Part shown: one piece after another, positions 22,490-34,718 of the stretch
Position numbering within the stretch: the first letter of the stretch is position 1
Layout: every line of letters begins with the position of its first letter
Assembly: GCA_037974335.1 (NCBI GenBank)
Contig: CM075734.1
Span: 26,004,000-26,067,999 of the forward strand
Length of the DNA: 64,000 bases
DNA from: Prionace glauca
Taxonomy: Eukaryota > Chordata > Chondrichthyes > Carcharhiniformes > Carcharhinidae
Direction: 5' to 3'
The notes under the pieces: model-generated
What the model saw: the letters and a program-made list of their open reading frames with translations, nothing else
The model's database searches: none
Told to the model about the DNA's origin: nothing
Program-made: the position numbers and the translations under genes

Positions 22490-23560
22490 CTAGATATGAA
22501 GACATTATAAATCACAATAAAGTCCCCTCGATTTCATTGATAATAACCACGAACAAGTCAGAAGTGAACAGCTGGATACTGCAAATACCAGTATATTTGG
22601 CATACATCTCAAATTTACATTTTCAAAAAGTCATTCAGATGCAGAAGACGATATCATGACCATAAGATAATGTCTTAAATCATCATAAGGGGGATTTCTG
22701 ACCCAGGGATCAATCTGGCCCATTGCACTTTTTATCTGGCCTGCAGGGAGATTTCAAAATCTAGTTCCATCCCAAATGCTACACTCTGGGCCAGCTACTG
22801 TCATGTTCTGATATCTGAACCTTGGCCACAGTGATCTGAGGCCGAGGTTCCGGGAAGGAACAAAGCCTGAGATCCAGGACCAGGGAATGGAAAGCTTGGT
22901 GGGCAAGAGCAAGTAAGCCAGACAATATCCCTCCCTACCCACCCCAGATCCACTGATACCCAAAGTTCAGGGCTCAACCCCTGTAAATTGAGGTAGAGTC
23001 CCAGGCTCCAGGTTCAGGGGAAGCCTCAGACTGGAAGTTTGCTAAAGCCTTGGGTTATTGATTCTGTTCTGGTTGAGAATGAGATTGCAAAATGGCCGAG
23101 GAGGGAGACGACAGACAGGGAAGAGACGATCAGATCAGATGGGAAAGAAGGGAGATAGACAGAGAGAGAGAGAATGGAAAAGGAAAAAAGCAAATGGTAG
23201 AGTTGAAATTCAGAATTTAGTTGCTACTCATCAAGGGAAAGCAAACAAGCACCACATTAAAGTAGTGGGCGAGTTGAATATTTCTCTATCTAAAATACAT
23301 TAAGTTGGTTTTCATGCATTTGTATGGCCTGCAATTGATTTTGCCCATGTCTGAATAGCCTTTGATAAAATAAAAGGTCTTCCACCCCAATGAAAAATGT
23401 TTATCACTAATGGTTTCCAACAAACCCTTATTTTATATTTCTGTAAGTAACCAAGTATAATTAACTAACCACACAATACAACAATAATGTGGTTGATTAA
23501 TGTGCTTAAGTTAGTAAAACTATGCTGTAAAACATCATTAGCAAACAAAACGCTCCATAC
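22490..23560 (-). other. MATR3 intron with purine-rich stretch
   Basis: 1.07 kb. A purine-rich tract (GA-rich, about 23090-23200, with an (AG)n run near 23160) stands out. Nothing else was recognised. Confidence 0.6.
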
Positions 23561-23622
23561 ATTTCCACAAGGAGGTCACAAAGCCGTATGTGTGTTGTAC
23601 TATTTTTGTGCTGGTTCCATTC
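23561..23622 (-). CDS. MATR3: MATR3 exon: histidine half of zinc finger 1
   Basis: 62 nt between acceptor CTTCCTTTGTAG and donor GTATGG, entering in phase 0 and leaving two bases (AT of Ile). It encodes EWNQHKNSTTHIRLCDLLVE. Human MATR3 has [20 protein letters not shown]. The two zinc ligands His353 and His359 are here (assembled numbering), with the same five-residue spacing as human. The cysteines Cys337 and Cys340 are at the end of the large upstream exon. The finger is thus split by a 17.5-kb intron. Confidence 0.96.
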
Positions 23623-24792
23623 CTACAAAGGAAGAAAAAGAACATTGAGAAACATATCAACAGAACTTAAAATAACAATTTGCAATAACAACATGAAAAA
23701 ATAATTTACAAGCTTCACAGCTTCCTGGCACTAATAGTATTGTATGATAATAAAATAAAACTACAGAAGAATACATTTCAAAAAGTATTTGCATTATATT
23801 TCACCATGAGGAGAAAGGCAAATTCATCTTGAACCATATTCCTCACAGCTTAAAATATTCTCTCCGTATCGTCAATGAAGAAAGATAAACTAATTATTTC
23901 ATTGATAAATTACAGGAAAATGTCAAGACCTCCAGAAATTCAGTTATCCACACTTTTATAAGGTGATTGCAGGCAACCATTGCTGCTTGCCAAACAGAAC
24001 TAGAATTGACTGAATAATCTAAATTCTACTCTGATTGGATCTGCTTTCACAAATTTTTACCTAGACTTTGGCAAACTGACAGTTCTATTAAGCCCACTGA
24101 GTCAAATTGGCAACTGAGTAAATTAAATTGTTTCAAATGACGTGAGAACACAAGACTCTTTCCAATGTTCTTGAGATCAAATTTCACACCAAACACCATT
24201 TTACAACAAAAAATCTTGAATATATGCAGCATGAAGGAGGAAATCAAACTAGGATTCAATTTCCTTAGCTCCATTCACAAACCACGAGGAATAGACATGT
24301 TAACCAATTGTCATTCCAAAACAAGTTCAGTATATTATGATCTCTGTTATATTTAAAAAAAACACAAAATGATACAAGGTATGGCATCCAAAGGTTATCT
24401 GACTTGAATTGTTGATTGAAATCCTCCCATCAAGGCAGAACAAAACAAACTTTCCAGACTGATGTTGACTCAAGTGCCTTTTCCCAAAATTAATTCAAAG
24501 GGATAGTTTCAAATTAAATGGGTCATTCAGATATAAAGACACTCACTGCCTCAAAGTTTTATAGTGTGAAACCCATCAAGCAGAATATATAATTGACCTG
24601 TCCACCCAGAAAACTACTTTGGACTTGTAACAGATCACATGGTCAGACAGCCATGTTTATTGCCTGTTTTTAAAACAGCAAGCTGTTCTGCAAAGAAATC
24701 CGTCAGGCCAAAGAAATCCTTCAGTCATCAAACTAGTTACAAGTCAACTAAGGTAATAAATAACCATACCCTAACCTGTTCCAACATAAGGT
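23623..24792 (-). other. MATR3 intron 2, proximal unassigned part
   Basis: AT-rich intronic DNA between the zinc-finger exon and a Penelope fragment. No recognised feature. Confidence 0.6.
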
Positions 24793-24953
24793 AACATAAC
24801 AACATAACAGAACTCTCCATTCACTTGACAAAGAGGCAGCCCCCTCGAAAGCTTGTGAGAATATTATCAAATAAATCGGTTGGACTAAAACCTGGTGTTG
24901 TCAGACTTTTTACTGTGTTTACGTCAGTCCAACGCCGGCATACCCACATCAGG
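24793..24953 (+). mobile_element. 161-bp Penelope 3'-end insertion
   Basis: Flanked by the 12-bp target duplication CCAACATAAGGT (24781-24792 and 24954-24965). Read on the minus strand it starts GATGTGGGTATGCCGGCGTT and continues with GTCTGACAACACCAGG, the same 3' end as the left arm of the element at 10778-12325. It is a 5'-truncated copy with its 3' end at the right side. Confidence 0.85.
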
Positions 24954-24965
24954 CCAACATAAGGT

Positions 24966-26084
24966 TCACCAGAGAACCAACCTCCTGGAAAATTAGCTAC
25001 AAGAGGCTACAGAATCCTCTGCTGTATAAGACCTTCACTTCAACAATAGCATCAACTGAAGTTGCAGGCCTGCCACAAAAAAAAAACTAAGACAATCATA
25101 TATTGTAATTGCATGTTTTTCCTTTATTTGTATCTAATCTTTGAATGAGGTATACTGTGGATGTTGTGTTTTCAACATCCAGGGGAAGTGTGTGATAATA
25201 AATAACTTATTTTTAAACTCACAATAAGCTTGTTGTTGGAATTATTTAAGCTAGGGCAATCACTCTGAAGGCAAGAAAATACACACCCCCTCACTGCAAA
25301 ACGCATTGATCATGGGCAGCAAGAAAAATTCTGACCATGCCATTGTAAATGAAGATTAATAAGTTGAAACTACTGTTCAGAATTATTATTATGCAGAGTA
25401 AAGGCTTCTGCACAGTCTCTTGCTCACTTTACATTTTGACATAACGTACTGAAAATCCTTGAACTGTTCAGAAACAGTGCTAGATTTTTTTTGCCCATTA
25501 GCGAAGTTGAATTTTTTGGGAAATTTAGCCACAGTATCTTTCTCTGAAATAGAGAGAGGTAAGCTTCTTAGGATAATTCAAGTCATTCCCAACAGTCTAA
25601 CAATTAGATTGGTAACCAATTCTATCACTAAGGAAGTATAATTTAAGGAACCTGCACACTGCTGAGGAGACCACAACGACACTGTTGTACACATATCCCA
25701 GCAATTTTAACTGTAATTCTGTTATCAAGCATTCTCCCCAGCTCAATTACAGTTCATGTTTGACTCTCAATACAACATGATGGCTTTGGTGTCCAGCTTT
25801 CTTGTCCTGGATTCAAAGCATTACTTTTTCTTTGACCCCTTATCTGGTTCCTGAAATTCTAACAAAGTCTCTTTTAAGTCTCACATAGACACAGCCTGTC
25901 TGATTTTATATATAAAAGGTTTTTTTGACCTTTTGTTTCATTTTAACATTTGAGGTCAATAAAACATTTGACAAATGAAGATGCTAGCCATAATTTGTAA
26001 TGATGTCACCTCTCTGTTGCTTCCATCCAGGATATATTACAAGATGGGGGCAAATTATTGTGGATGCTGGATGACGAAGGATCA
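24966..26084 (-). other. MATR3 intron 2 stretch, unassigned
   Basis: No recognised coding or repeat feature. Confidence 0.5.
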
Positions 26085-26185
26085 TCCAGATTCGAAGTGC
26101 TAGCTCTATTCTCTCTCTACAGATGCTGTCAGACGTGCTGAGATTTTCCAGCATTTTTCTGTTTTTGTATATTACAAGATGGGTT
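26085..26185 (+). repeat. SINE-like tail (ACAGATGCTGTCAG type)
   Basis: CTCTCTCTACAGATGCTGTC, GACGTGCTGAGATTTTCC and AGCATTTTTCTGTTTTTGT. Related copies are at 45880-46020 (minus) and 55790-55930 (plus). Family not identified. Confidence 0.6.
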
Positions 26186-27726
26186 AAGCAAATGAGTATC
26201 ATCATAACCACTTTTGACTTTTGTTTATTTGAGAAAAAAATCTAGAGTGGGAATTGTCTAGGATTCTTACAGTTGGACTTAACATTTTCTCCATTCAAAT
26301 TCTGTAAAAGGGAAACTGGGAAGAGAATAATTGAAAAAATGCATATACAAACTTTTCATTCTGCGGCATACCTCTTGTTAAGTAATTTTCAACAGGGTAT
26401 GTGGACACAGAGACCTGAGGGTTCACATTATGGATCTCCTAAGGTGTCAAGTCAAGTAAACAAGACGACTGCTTATATAAAGAGACATAGAGCACAAGAG
26501 CAAGGAAGTTGTAGTAAGCTTTACAAATCATTACCTAGGCCTCAGCTGAATGATTCTGTTCAATAATGGATATCACACTATAGGAAGACTATCAAAATCT
26601 TAAGAGATGAAGCGGAGGTGCATGTGAATGATACCAGGCTGAGGGTCTTCAGTTACTGAGACTACAGAAGCTGGGATCGTTTTCCTAAGATTAAGGGAGG
26701 ATTTCAAAATTATGAGGGCATTTGACAATAAACCAGGGAAATTCAAAACATACAATGTTATCAATCAGCCATAATATATGGTGCACTGAGAAACATGACA
26801 ACATGACATTCTTTAGAAAAACTTGGGATTTTAAATAGTGTTCTTAAAAGAGTAAAATATCCCAAGGTGCTTTGCAGAAGTGCAAAATAAAGCTGCAGGA
26901 GGAGATATTAGGGCAGGCAACCAGAATTTTATTCTAAGGGGGAAGTTTAAAGGAGCACCTTAAAAAATGATTTAGAGAGGGAATTCCAGTTCATAAAGCC
27001 TTGAGAACTGAATGCATGGCGAGCAATGGTCAAGCAATGAAAAGTGAGGATGCTTCAAAAGGATAGCTCCATTAAAATGCAAATATCCATATTTAAAGTG
27101 AGTTTCAACAATGTAACTGATGTTTCCATTGATTTTGTGTGCTACCATTGCTGCTGACATTTAAGATGGCAACCAACATTGCACTGTGAATATACATTAG
27201 TTCACATATGTGCACAGTAGTCATTCACATCATTCCAGAGTGTCCGCTATGAAAAATTGCAGTGCTGATTTACACGTGCAAGGGTAACATCATTATGCAT
27301 CATCAGCAAAATGTGAAGTCAGATAGTTATTCATTCAGTGAATCAAAAGTGGCACGTGACCTTATAGCTATAAATCATGGCGTCAGAGAATTGCACGTTT
27401 GCATCCTGCCCCAGACCTTTACACAAATATCTGGTTCAACTTCATGAAACCAAACTGTGTTCCTAACCATGAGCTGAAAGTACTGATTTTCCTACCAAAA
27501 ATTTCAGGACTCTTTAGTAAAACAATATTTTCCGTTTATATATTTCTCATTCATTTTTGGATTTTGTTTAGTTTCTAATAAACAAAATTGAATTCATCCT
27601 GATAAATTAATTTACGCATCAGTTGTGCCACAGGTGGTAGCACTTTCACCTTCACATCACATAAGCATATTGTCTTGTGTTAATGCACAGCGTTGTCTTA
27701 ATTTCTTAACTGAACAATTGAGCGGG
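26186..27726 (-). other. MATR3 intron 2 stretch with possible old repeat
   Basis: The part 26850-27080 (TCCCAAGGTGCTTTGCAGAA, GGGAATTCCAGTTCATAAAG) resembles 50640-51020 and is probably a decayed copy of the same unclassified repeat. The rest is unassigned. Confidence 0.45.
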
Positions 27727-27785
27727 CGCCACCTTTCATACTGGCAGCTGAACTGTCAAACTTACAACACTGTGCCACCTAGCGG
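27727..27785 (-). promoter_or_regulatory. two CTCF-like motifs
   Basis: On the minus strand 27785-27773 reads CCGCTAGGTGGCA, 12 of 13 positions of the CTCF core CCASYAGRKGGCR. A second partial match with AGGTGGCGCC lies 46 bp away, at about 27739-27726. This is a motif match only. Confidence 0.3.
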
Positions 27786-29259
27786 TTCCACTGGTGTCAG
27801 GTGCAGCTTTTTACATTAATTCACCTCCATGCTGTAAAGTTCACAGGAATGCTTTGTTGTTTTCTAACATCAGCAAGACGCTATAATCTCCATTTGGTTC
27901 CTATCAAATAACTGCTCTACATCAGAAAATTGGATGGCTAGGGGTAAAAGCTTACCTCTGAAAGCTGTTCTTTTTTCTAAGCCTAAGACTTCAAGGCATT
28001 TTTAATATTTACTTTTGAAAATCAGATCCTGAACTAACTTGCAAGATGTAATGCAAAGTTTTCTTCAAATACAAAGGCAAGAGAGACCACTACTTTCTAT
28101 TCTTCTATAATCATTACATTTGCTTTTTCTATCTTTCCTCTGCTCTGCCAAATATTAAATGTGCTCACACTTAAGCTAATTTTAGCTACAGAAGATACTT
28201 GACAAGTAGAGGCATCATTTATATTAATACACCAGTTTTTGTAACAGCTTAGTTGGTTTGATAGCATGCTTGACCTCCTGTGTTTTCCAACTGACATTAA
28301 ATATTTTCTAACGCCATTTAAGGAAGCACAGAGTTCTCCTACGTCCTGGCTGATAATTTTCCTTCAACCATAAAAAAGAACAAGTCATTCATTCCACAGT
28401 TATCTATAAAATCTTGCTGTGTTACATTTGCCTACATGCAAATCTTTAAACTTTTAATTTAGTTTCTGTGAAACTTCTTTTTGCACTCTATGAATTATAT
28501 ATCAATATAAACTTATTAATATCTACACTGGAACAGAAATAGAAATATATAGAAATGGAAATGACTGACCAAAGTGGATCAGCGATTGATATTTCAATTC
28601 TGAGGTACATGAAGTCTTATGGATATGTCCTCTAGAAGCACAAAATAACTACTTCTTAATAATTAGCATGTACCAGTTTCATTCAGAACAGCACCAAATA
28701 TTTCTCCTTCCCACGAGTACTTTTTATCTGCTCAACACTTGCTGTGACTGGATACTTCAATCTGTCTTTCTGCCAGCTCCTCCATATCCACAGCCCAAAT
28801 TTGATGGCTTGGAGTACCAAGTAGAAAACAGTCACCAGCAGTGTGAAAGTTCACCCGTTAACATTTTTTTTAAACAATGGTAACCATTTTGATTTAAAGG
28901 AGAACATTTTTAAAATAAATTTGACTAGCTGTGATAAATTTTACATTTAACTTCCTAATTATGCCATTATTGAAAGCTTTCATTCACATTAAAAACCTTC
29001 TGCTCATATTTATTTGCATTAGTGCATTTTTGTGGGAGACAAAAACTAAATTTTCCAGAGCGCAATCTGATTTGGATTTTTATGTTTTCATCTTTTATTA
29101 AATTTAAAGATGCCTCAGCCTGCAATATAGAACATTAAATTAAGTCTTCCCATTGCTTATTTTTCATGATAGAGCACAACCTGTTGCCCTGAAGGTTGCC
29201 TACTTGATTTTTTAAAAATTCTTTGGATTTGAACCAAGATTTGGTCTGATCCTTAAACG
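27786..29259 (-). other. MATR3 intron 2 stretch, unassigned
   Basis: AT-rich, with no recognised feature. Confidence 0.5.
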
Positions 29260-29575
29260 TTCTTCTCGTCTGAAAAGAATGAATCTTTCCATGGTCTGGC
29301 ACATTCCCATTCTCGTAATATTCTCTGCCCTACAAACCTCCGGGTATCTGCAGTGCTTTAATTCAGGCCTCTTCAGCATATTCAATTTTAATCACTTCTA
29401 CTATTCTTTCAGTTGCCTTAGCCTTAAGTCTGGGATTTCCTCCCCATACTTTTCTACTTGTACCTTGCTTTTATGAAGACCTAGTTCTTTGACCTATCTT
29501 ATATGGTTGTGTCACATAGTGTTTAATAACGTCTCTGTAAAGCATTTTGGGCTGTTTTATTACATTAAAGAACAA
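29260..29575 (+). repeat. unclassified interspersed repeat, plus
   Basis: Pyrimidine-rich stretch with CTAGTTCTTTGACCTATC, then a GTCTCTGTAAAGCATTTTGG and TATTACATTAAAGAACAATA tail, which resembles a common fish/shark 3' end (GCGCYTTGGGACGTTTTACT pattern). A related copy appears at 53330-53660. Confidence 0.5.
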
Positions 29576-31440
29576 TATACCATCTGAATAATACTGTTAT
29601 CTTATCTACGAACATTAGATAATTTTGAAAGTATTGACCTTCATCCTGTTAGAGTTCTCATGAATCTTCATATACAAGCCATCCTGTTATCAATACAAAA
29701 CCATTCCCAAAAATAGGACCAGCCCAAAATACTTGACATCCTTCTCCTTTCCCCCAACCTCAACAATATGAAACTGAACGATGACATGGCACACCATATT
29801 TAATAAATTGCAAGATATTTCTAGAAACAGAATTTCCTCTTAATTAGGTCTGAAGTTCATCAAACAAAATAACACTTCATAAACTGTATTTAACAGCCCC
29901 ACTTTTGATTTGAAAAACACATACTTCACCATGACTTTTTTATTACAGCTTTATTAATTCCTCACCCACCATCCTTTCAACAGAAATGCAAATTGCTCAA
30001 CAGCTCAATTTCTTCCCTTTCTCTTCTTCTGTAAGCCTCATGCTTTGTGTCCCAACACAATCTGATGTAAGGCTCAGCCATGTCAGTGACTTCATAATGT
30101 GTGGATTAAGACAGCATTGTAGTGTCATCATTCCTTGCAATGAATATCATATGTAATTGATTTTTCTGCTAATAATTACTAGAGATCAGAAATAGCAGAC
30201 CACAAACTGGACTGAGTGGGCAAGATGGCCAAATCGAGAAACTGCAAAGTGGTTAAGGGGCAAGGAGATTTTGCAGCTAAGAAATTAGAGCAAGGGGAAT
30301 TAACAGTTAAGGACACATATAAAATTTGCTTGGAGGACAGTGAGCTAGCCAGCAAGTGAAAGTTGAGGAAACTTTTTTTTAAGCTTAGTTCTCTCTCTCT
30401 CTAAAAAAAACCTCAAAAACCTCCAAATACATAATATATATGCAATCAAATGCGAGAGGGGAAACTGCTGTCACTTGTCGCCTACAAGCATCAAAGATTG
30501 AAGGATACATAAGAAATATGGATTTGTATGATAACAAGACATAACATTTGATTATCTGTAGTTAATGTAATTAGAGGCAGAGACATTATAATTCATTCAA
30601 ACTAATAATATTCTGGTTTGTGCTTTGTAGCTAAGATTAAGGGAATACATAAAATATCAACAGACAATAAAAAGAATGGAAGTGAAACAACCTTCGCAAA
30701 AGTGTTGAACAAATGCTTCAAATAAAGTATTTCTCAGATGTTAAAGGATAACGGCTTAGCCAACCGTCCACTTTAATTAAAATGTTACTGACACTACCAT
30801 CATACTCAAGGAAATGTTTCCATAAACAGGACTTTGACATTTTCCATCTTCTCTAAGTCTGTTTTACTAGAATTATATTTTTAGTATGCACCACGCGAAG
30901 CAAATCTGAATAAGGCAATTGACAGTGATACTTATGATAGTAATTGAGAATGAGAATGCAGTTAGCTCTATCTTTGTGGAAAAATCTTAATAACAAACAG
31001 CCTCCTGAGCAGGGGAAATAAGAGTAGCAACTGTGTGTTGTAGAAGGTCACTCCGATAAATATGTTGGGCAGTCAATATGGGTTCCAATTTCAATACGTA
31101 CTGAAAGCTTTTCAAGACCAGTTAACTAAGGAGAAGGACAATGGACTGTAGCTGGTTTCAAATTCCAAACCCTGCCTCACATTCGGTCAGGTACATAGTT
31201 GGCACTCTTGGCCAGACTAGGGAAGCACACACCATATGTTGTTCTTCTTTACTGGCTTCCAATACAGCAATAGTTGCAAAGATGTCTACAACAACCCAAA
31301 CATCTGCAAAGAGTGTTAAAATATTTTGGAAAGCAGATTTAGCTGCAGGTAAAACGCAATGTTGTGGTACAAACATAAGAGCTGGGTATGTAGTTCTAAT
31401 TCCCTGTTTAATTTTTTTTTCTGCTTATTTGTATATTAAC
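29576..31440 (-). other. MATR3 intron 2 stretch, unassigned
   Basis: No confident feature. Between about 30140 and 31440 there may be further old LINE sequence, but no motif was legible. Confidence 0.45.
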
Positions 31441-31937
31441 AACTCATCTGAAGAAAGGTCATTCCATCTCTTTCATTTGGGGTGGGGGGTGAAAGGAATG
31501 CAGTGGACAGTATAGGGAAGGGGACTGACACTGTTCCCTGCAGCAAAGAGTGAGCATCCACATGATACCTGCTTGGAGAGGAACTCGGATGAGAGAGGGA
31601 GGATCTAGTTGTCATGGTCAATGTAGGTCCCAATGACATAGGCAAGATGAAAAAATTCAGAAACAGAACATCTCTGAGTCTCATGCAAATTGAAATAGGG
31701 CAAATAAAATTAGAGAAATGAATGCTTAGCTCAAAGACTGGTGTTGGAAAAGTAGGTTCATGGTTTGTGCATCACTGCAATCAGCACTGAGGAAAGTGGG
31801 GGCTGTCTGATGGAGTAGTCTGAACTTCAACTGGGATCGTAAAGAGGCTTACAGGAAATGAGCCAGAGAATGACAAGAAGGGAAAGAGAGAAAAAGATCT
31901 AAGAGCACACCAACAGTCAAAACTAGATGTCCCATAG

Positions 31938-32246
31938 ATAGCAGCACGGTGGTAAGCATTGCTGTCTCACTGTGCCAGGAACCCGAGATCATCCAACTTA
32001 GGTGACTGTGTGGAGTTTGCACATTCTTCCCATGTCTGCGTGTGTTTCTTCCAGGTGCTCTGGTTTCTTCCCACAGTCCAAAAATGTGAGGGTTAGGTTG
32101 ACTGCCCATAATAAATTGCTCCTTACTGTCAGAGGGATTAGGAGGATAAATATGTGAGGTTACAGGGATGGGGCCTGGGTGAGATTGTCAATGCAGGCAA
32201 AATGGGCCAAATTTACTCCTTCTGCACAGTAGGCATTCTATGATTC
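31938..32246 (+). repeat. tRNA-headed SINE, full length, plus
   Basis: Head GCAGCACGGTGGTAAGCATT, core GTTTGCACATTCTTCCCATG and GTGCTCTGGTTTCTTCCCAC, GGTTAGGTTGACTG, and tail CTTCTGCACAGTAGGCATTC. It is inserted in CR1 copy A. Confidence 0.85.
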
Positions 32247-33448
32247 TAGATCATAAAACTAAAGGCTGTAGCATTCATCACAAAATAAATGAATTGATAG
32301 CACACTTTGTAGTAAATGAATACAAACTGACAGCCTTCCAGAAACATGGCTGCAGGATGATAAGGATTCTGTTCTAAATATTATGGGGTACAAGATATTC
32401 AAGCATAGGAAGCCAGGTAACGATGGAGGGGTTAATCAAAGATGGCATTGATGAAATAGTTATAGATGACCTTGGCTTAGGAGATCAGGGTGCAGAAACA
32501 GTTTGGGTAGAGAAAAGGAATAGTAGAGAAAATAAGTCACTAGCAGGAGTGGTCTACAGACTCCAACAATAACCACAATGTAGGACAAAGTATACAAGAA
32601 ATATTGGATGCTTGTGATAAAGGGACAGCAATAATCACAGGTGATTTTAATCTATATGTTAACTAAAAAAAAGTCAGGCTGGCAGTAGTAGCATGGATGT
32701 GGAATTCATAGAATACTTTCAACTTAATTTCTTAGCCTTTTGGAACCAGACAGCAGTTTATATTAGACTCGGTATTGTGTAGTATGACAGAATTATTTGA
32801 TAAGCTCAGAATGAAGGCACCCGTAGGCAACCACAATATGACTGAATTTTACATCAAGTTTGAAAAGGAGAATAGAGGTTCTAAGATTAGTATTTTAAAT
32901 TGAAATAAGGGTAGCCATGTGGGCATGAAAGCTGAGTTAGCTGAAATGAACTGGGATACAAGGCTTGAGGATAGATGAATAGAGAAGCAGTGTCAGACAT
33001 TTAAAGTGATATTTCAAAACATTCAGAATAAGTTAATTCCTACAATTAAAAAAAATCTATGAGCAAGACCAATTATCAAATTAAAGAAAGCATCACACTT
33101 AAAAAAACATACAACTGCACAGAGTAAGTGGCAGGTCAAATGACTGGTCAAAATATAAAGAACAGCACAGAGTGACTAAAAGGTTAATCTGGAGAAAAAA
33201 ATTAATGCAAGAAGCTAGCTAGGAATGTAAAATAGATAGAAAAGATTTCTGCTGATATTTAAGAAGAAAAATACTCGTTCCTCTACAGAATGACAATGGA
33301 AAGTTAGCAGTTAATAAGGAAATGGCAGATGAAATTAACAACTTTTTGCTTCTGTCTTCACTGCAGAGGATACAAAAAACAGTTCAATAATAGTTGTATA
33401 TCGGGAAATGGAGGAGAAAGGGAACTTGGTGAAATTATGTTTACTAGA

Positions 33449-33722
33449 GCGGCAAGGTAGCACACTGGTTAGCACTGCTGCTTTATAGCACCAGGGATCC
33501 AGGTTCAATTCCTAGCTTGGGTCACTGCCTGTGTGGAGTTTGCACATTCTCCCCGTGTCTTCCTCTGGGTGCTCCGGTTTCCCCTCTCATTCTGAAAGAT
33601 GTGCTGGTTAGAAGCATTCACCCGAACAGGTGCCGGACTGTGGCAACTAAGGGAATTTCACAGTAACTTATTGCAGTGTTAACGTAATCCTTACTCGTGA
33701 CTAATGAATAAATTTTACTTTG
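33449..33722 (+). repeat. tRNA-headed SINE, variant tail, plus
   Basis: Head GCGGCAAGGTAGCACACTGG with B box AGGTTCAATTCC, core GTTTGCACATTCTCCCCGTG and GGTGCTCCGGTTTCC. The tail differs from other copies: TTATTGCAGTGTTAACGTAA and AATAAATTTTACTTTG. The same variant tail is seen at 52862-53068, so this is a subfamily. Inserted in CR1 copy A. Confidence 0.85.
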
Positions 33723-34579
33723 CCTTATTGAGCAAACAAATGGAGCTCCAGATTGACAAGTCTTTGGATCCTGATGGACTTGACTCTTGGGTTTTAAAAG
33801 AGGTGGTAATTTAAAAGAGGTGGTAGATGCAATGCTGTTACTTTTCCAAAATTTGCTCGATTCTGGAACAGTTCCCTCAGATTACAAAGTAGCAAATGTG
33901 TTCAAATCTGTTCAGAAGAGTAAGGCACAGAATAGGAAACTATAGGCCAGTGAACCTGACATCTGTCATGGAGGAGGCATTAGATTCAATCAGTGTAGAG
34001 ATTAAAGCTGGGCACTTAGAAAAACTGACAAACAGGAAAAGTCAGCATGGTTTTGTGAAAAGGAAATCATGTTTAACCAATTTATTGAAGTCCTTTGAGG
34101 AAGTAACATGCACTGTGCATAAAGAGGAGCCTGTAGACATACTAGGATTTCCAGAAGGGCTTTTGATATGGCACCACATCAAAGATTATTGCAAAAAAAA
34201 AGCTCTTGTTGTCAGGGTGATGTATTAGCACAGACAGAAAATTAACTGGCTGACAGAAAACAAAGACAATGCTTAAATTGGTGTTTTTTCTGATTGACAG
34301 CAAGTAACAAGTGAAGATTCCACAAGGGCCAAAGCTGGGGCCTCAACCTTATTGGACTTATATTACTGACACTGGTAAGGGGACTGAAAGTATGGTAACT
34401 AAATTTTTAGACACGGAGGAAGGAAAATTGTGAAGAGTTACAGATGGCTAAAGATAGGTCGTGTGAGTAGGCAAAAATCTGAATATAAAGTGGAAAAATG
34501 TGAATTTGTTCACTTTGGCAGGAAATTTTAAAATCGTAGAATGTTATTTAAATGGAATTCAGATGTACAGAGAGATCTA

Positions 34580-34718
34580 AGACGTGGAGATGCCAGCATT
34601 GGACTGGGGTAAACACAGTAAGAAGTCTGACAACACCAGGTTTAAGTCCAACCAATTTATTGTAAGTTTACTATCAAATAAATCAGTTGGACTTAAACCT
34701 GGTGTTGTCAGATTTCTT
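34580..34718. mobile_element. 139-bp fold-back Penelope derivative
   Basis: Two inverted copies of the Penelope 3' end, head to head, with GTAAGTTTACT at the centre. The left arm starts GACGTGGAGATGCCAGCATT; the right arm ends at CAGATTTCTT and lacks the terminal 35 or so bases. It is flanked by the 13-bp target duplication ACAGAGAGATCTA (34567-34579 and 34719-34731) inside CR1 copy A. It has no coding capacity. Confidence 0.9.
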
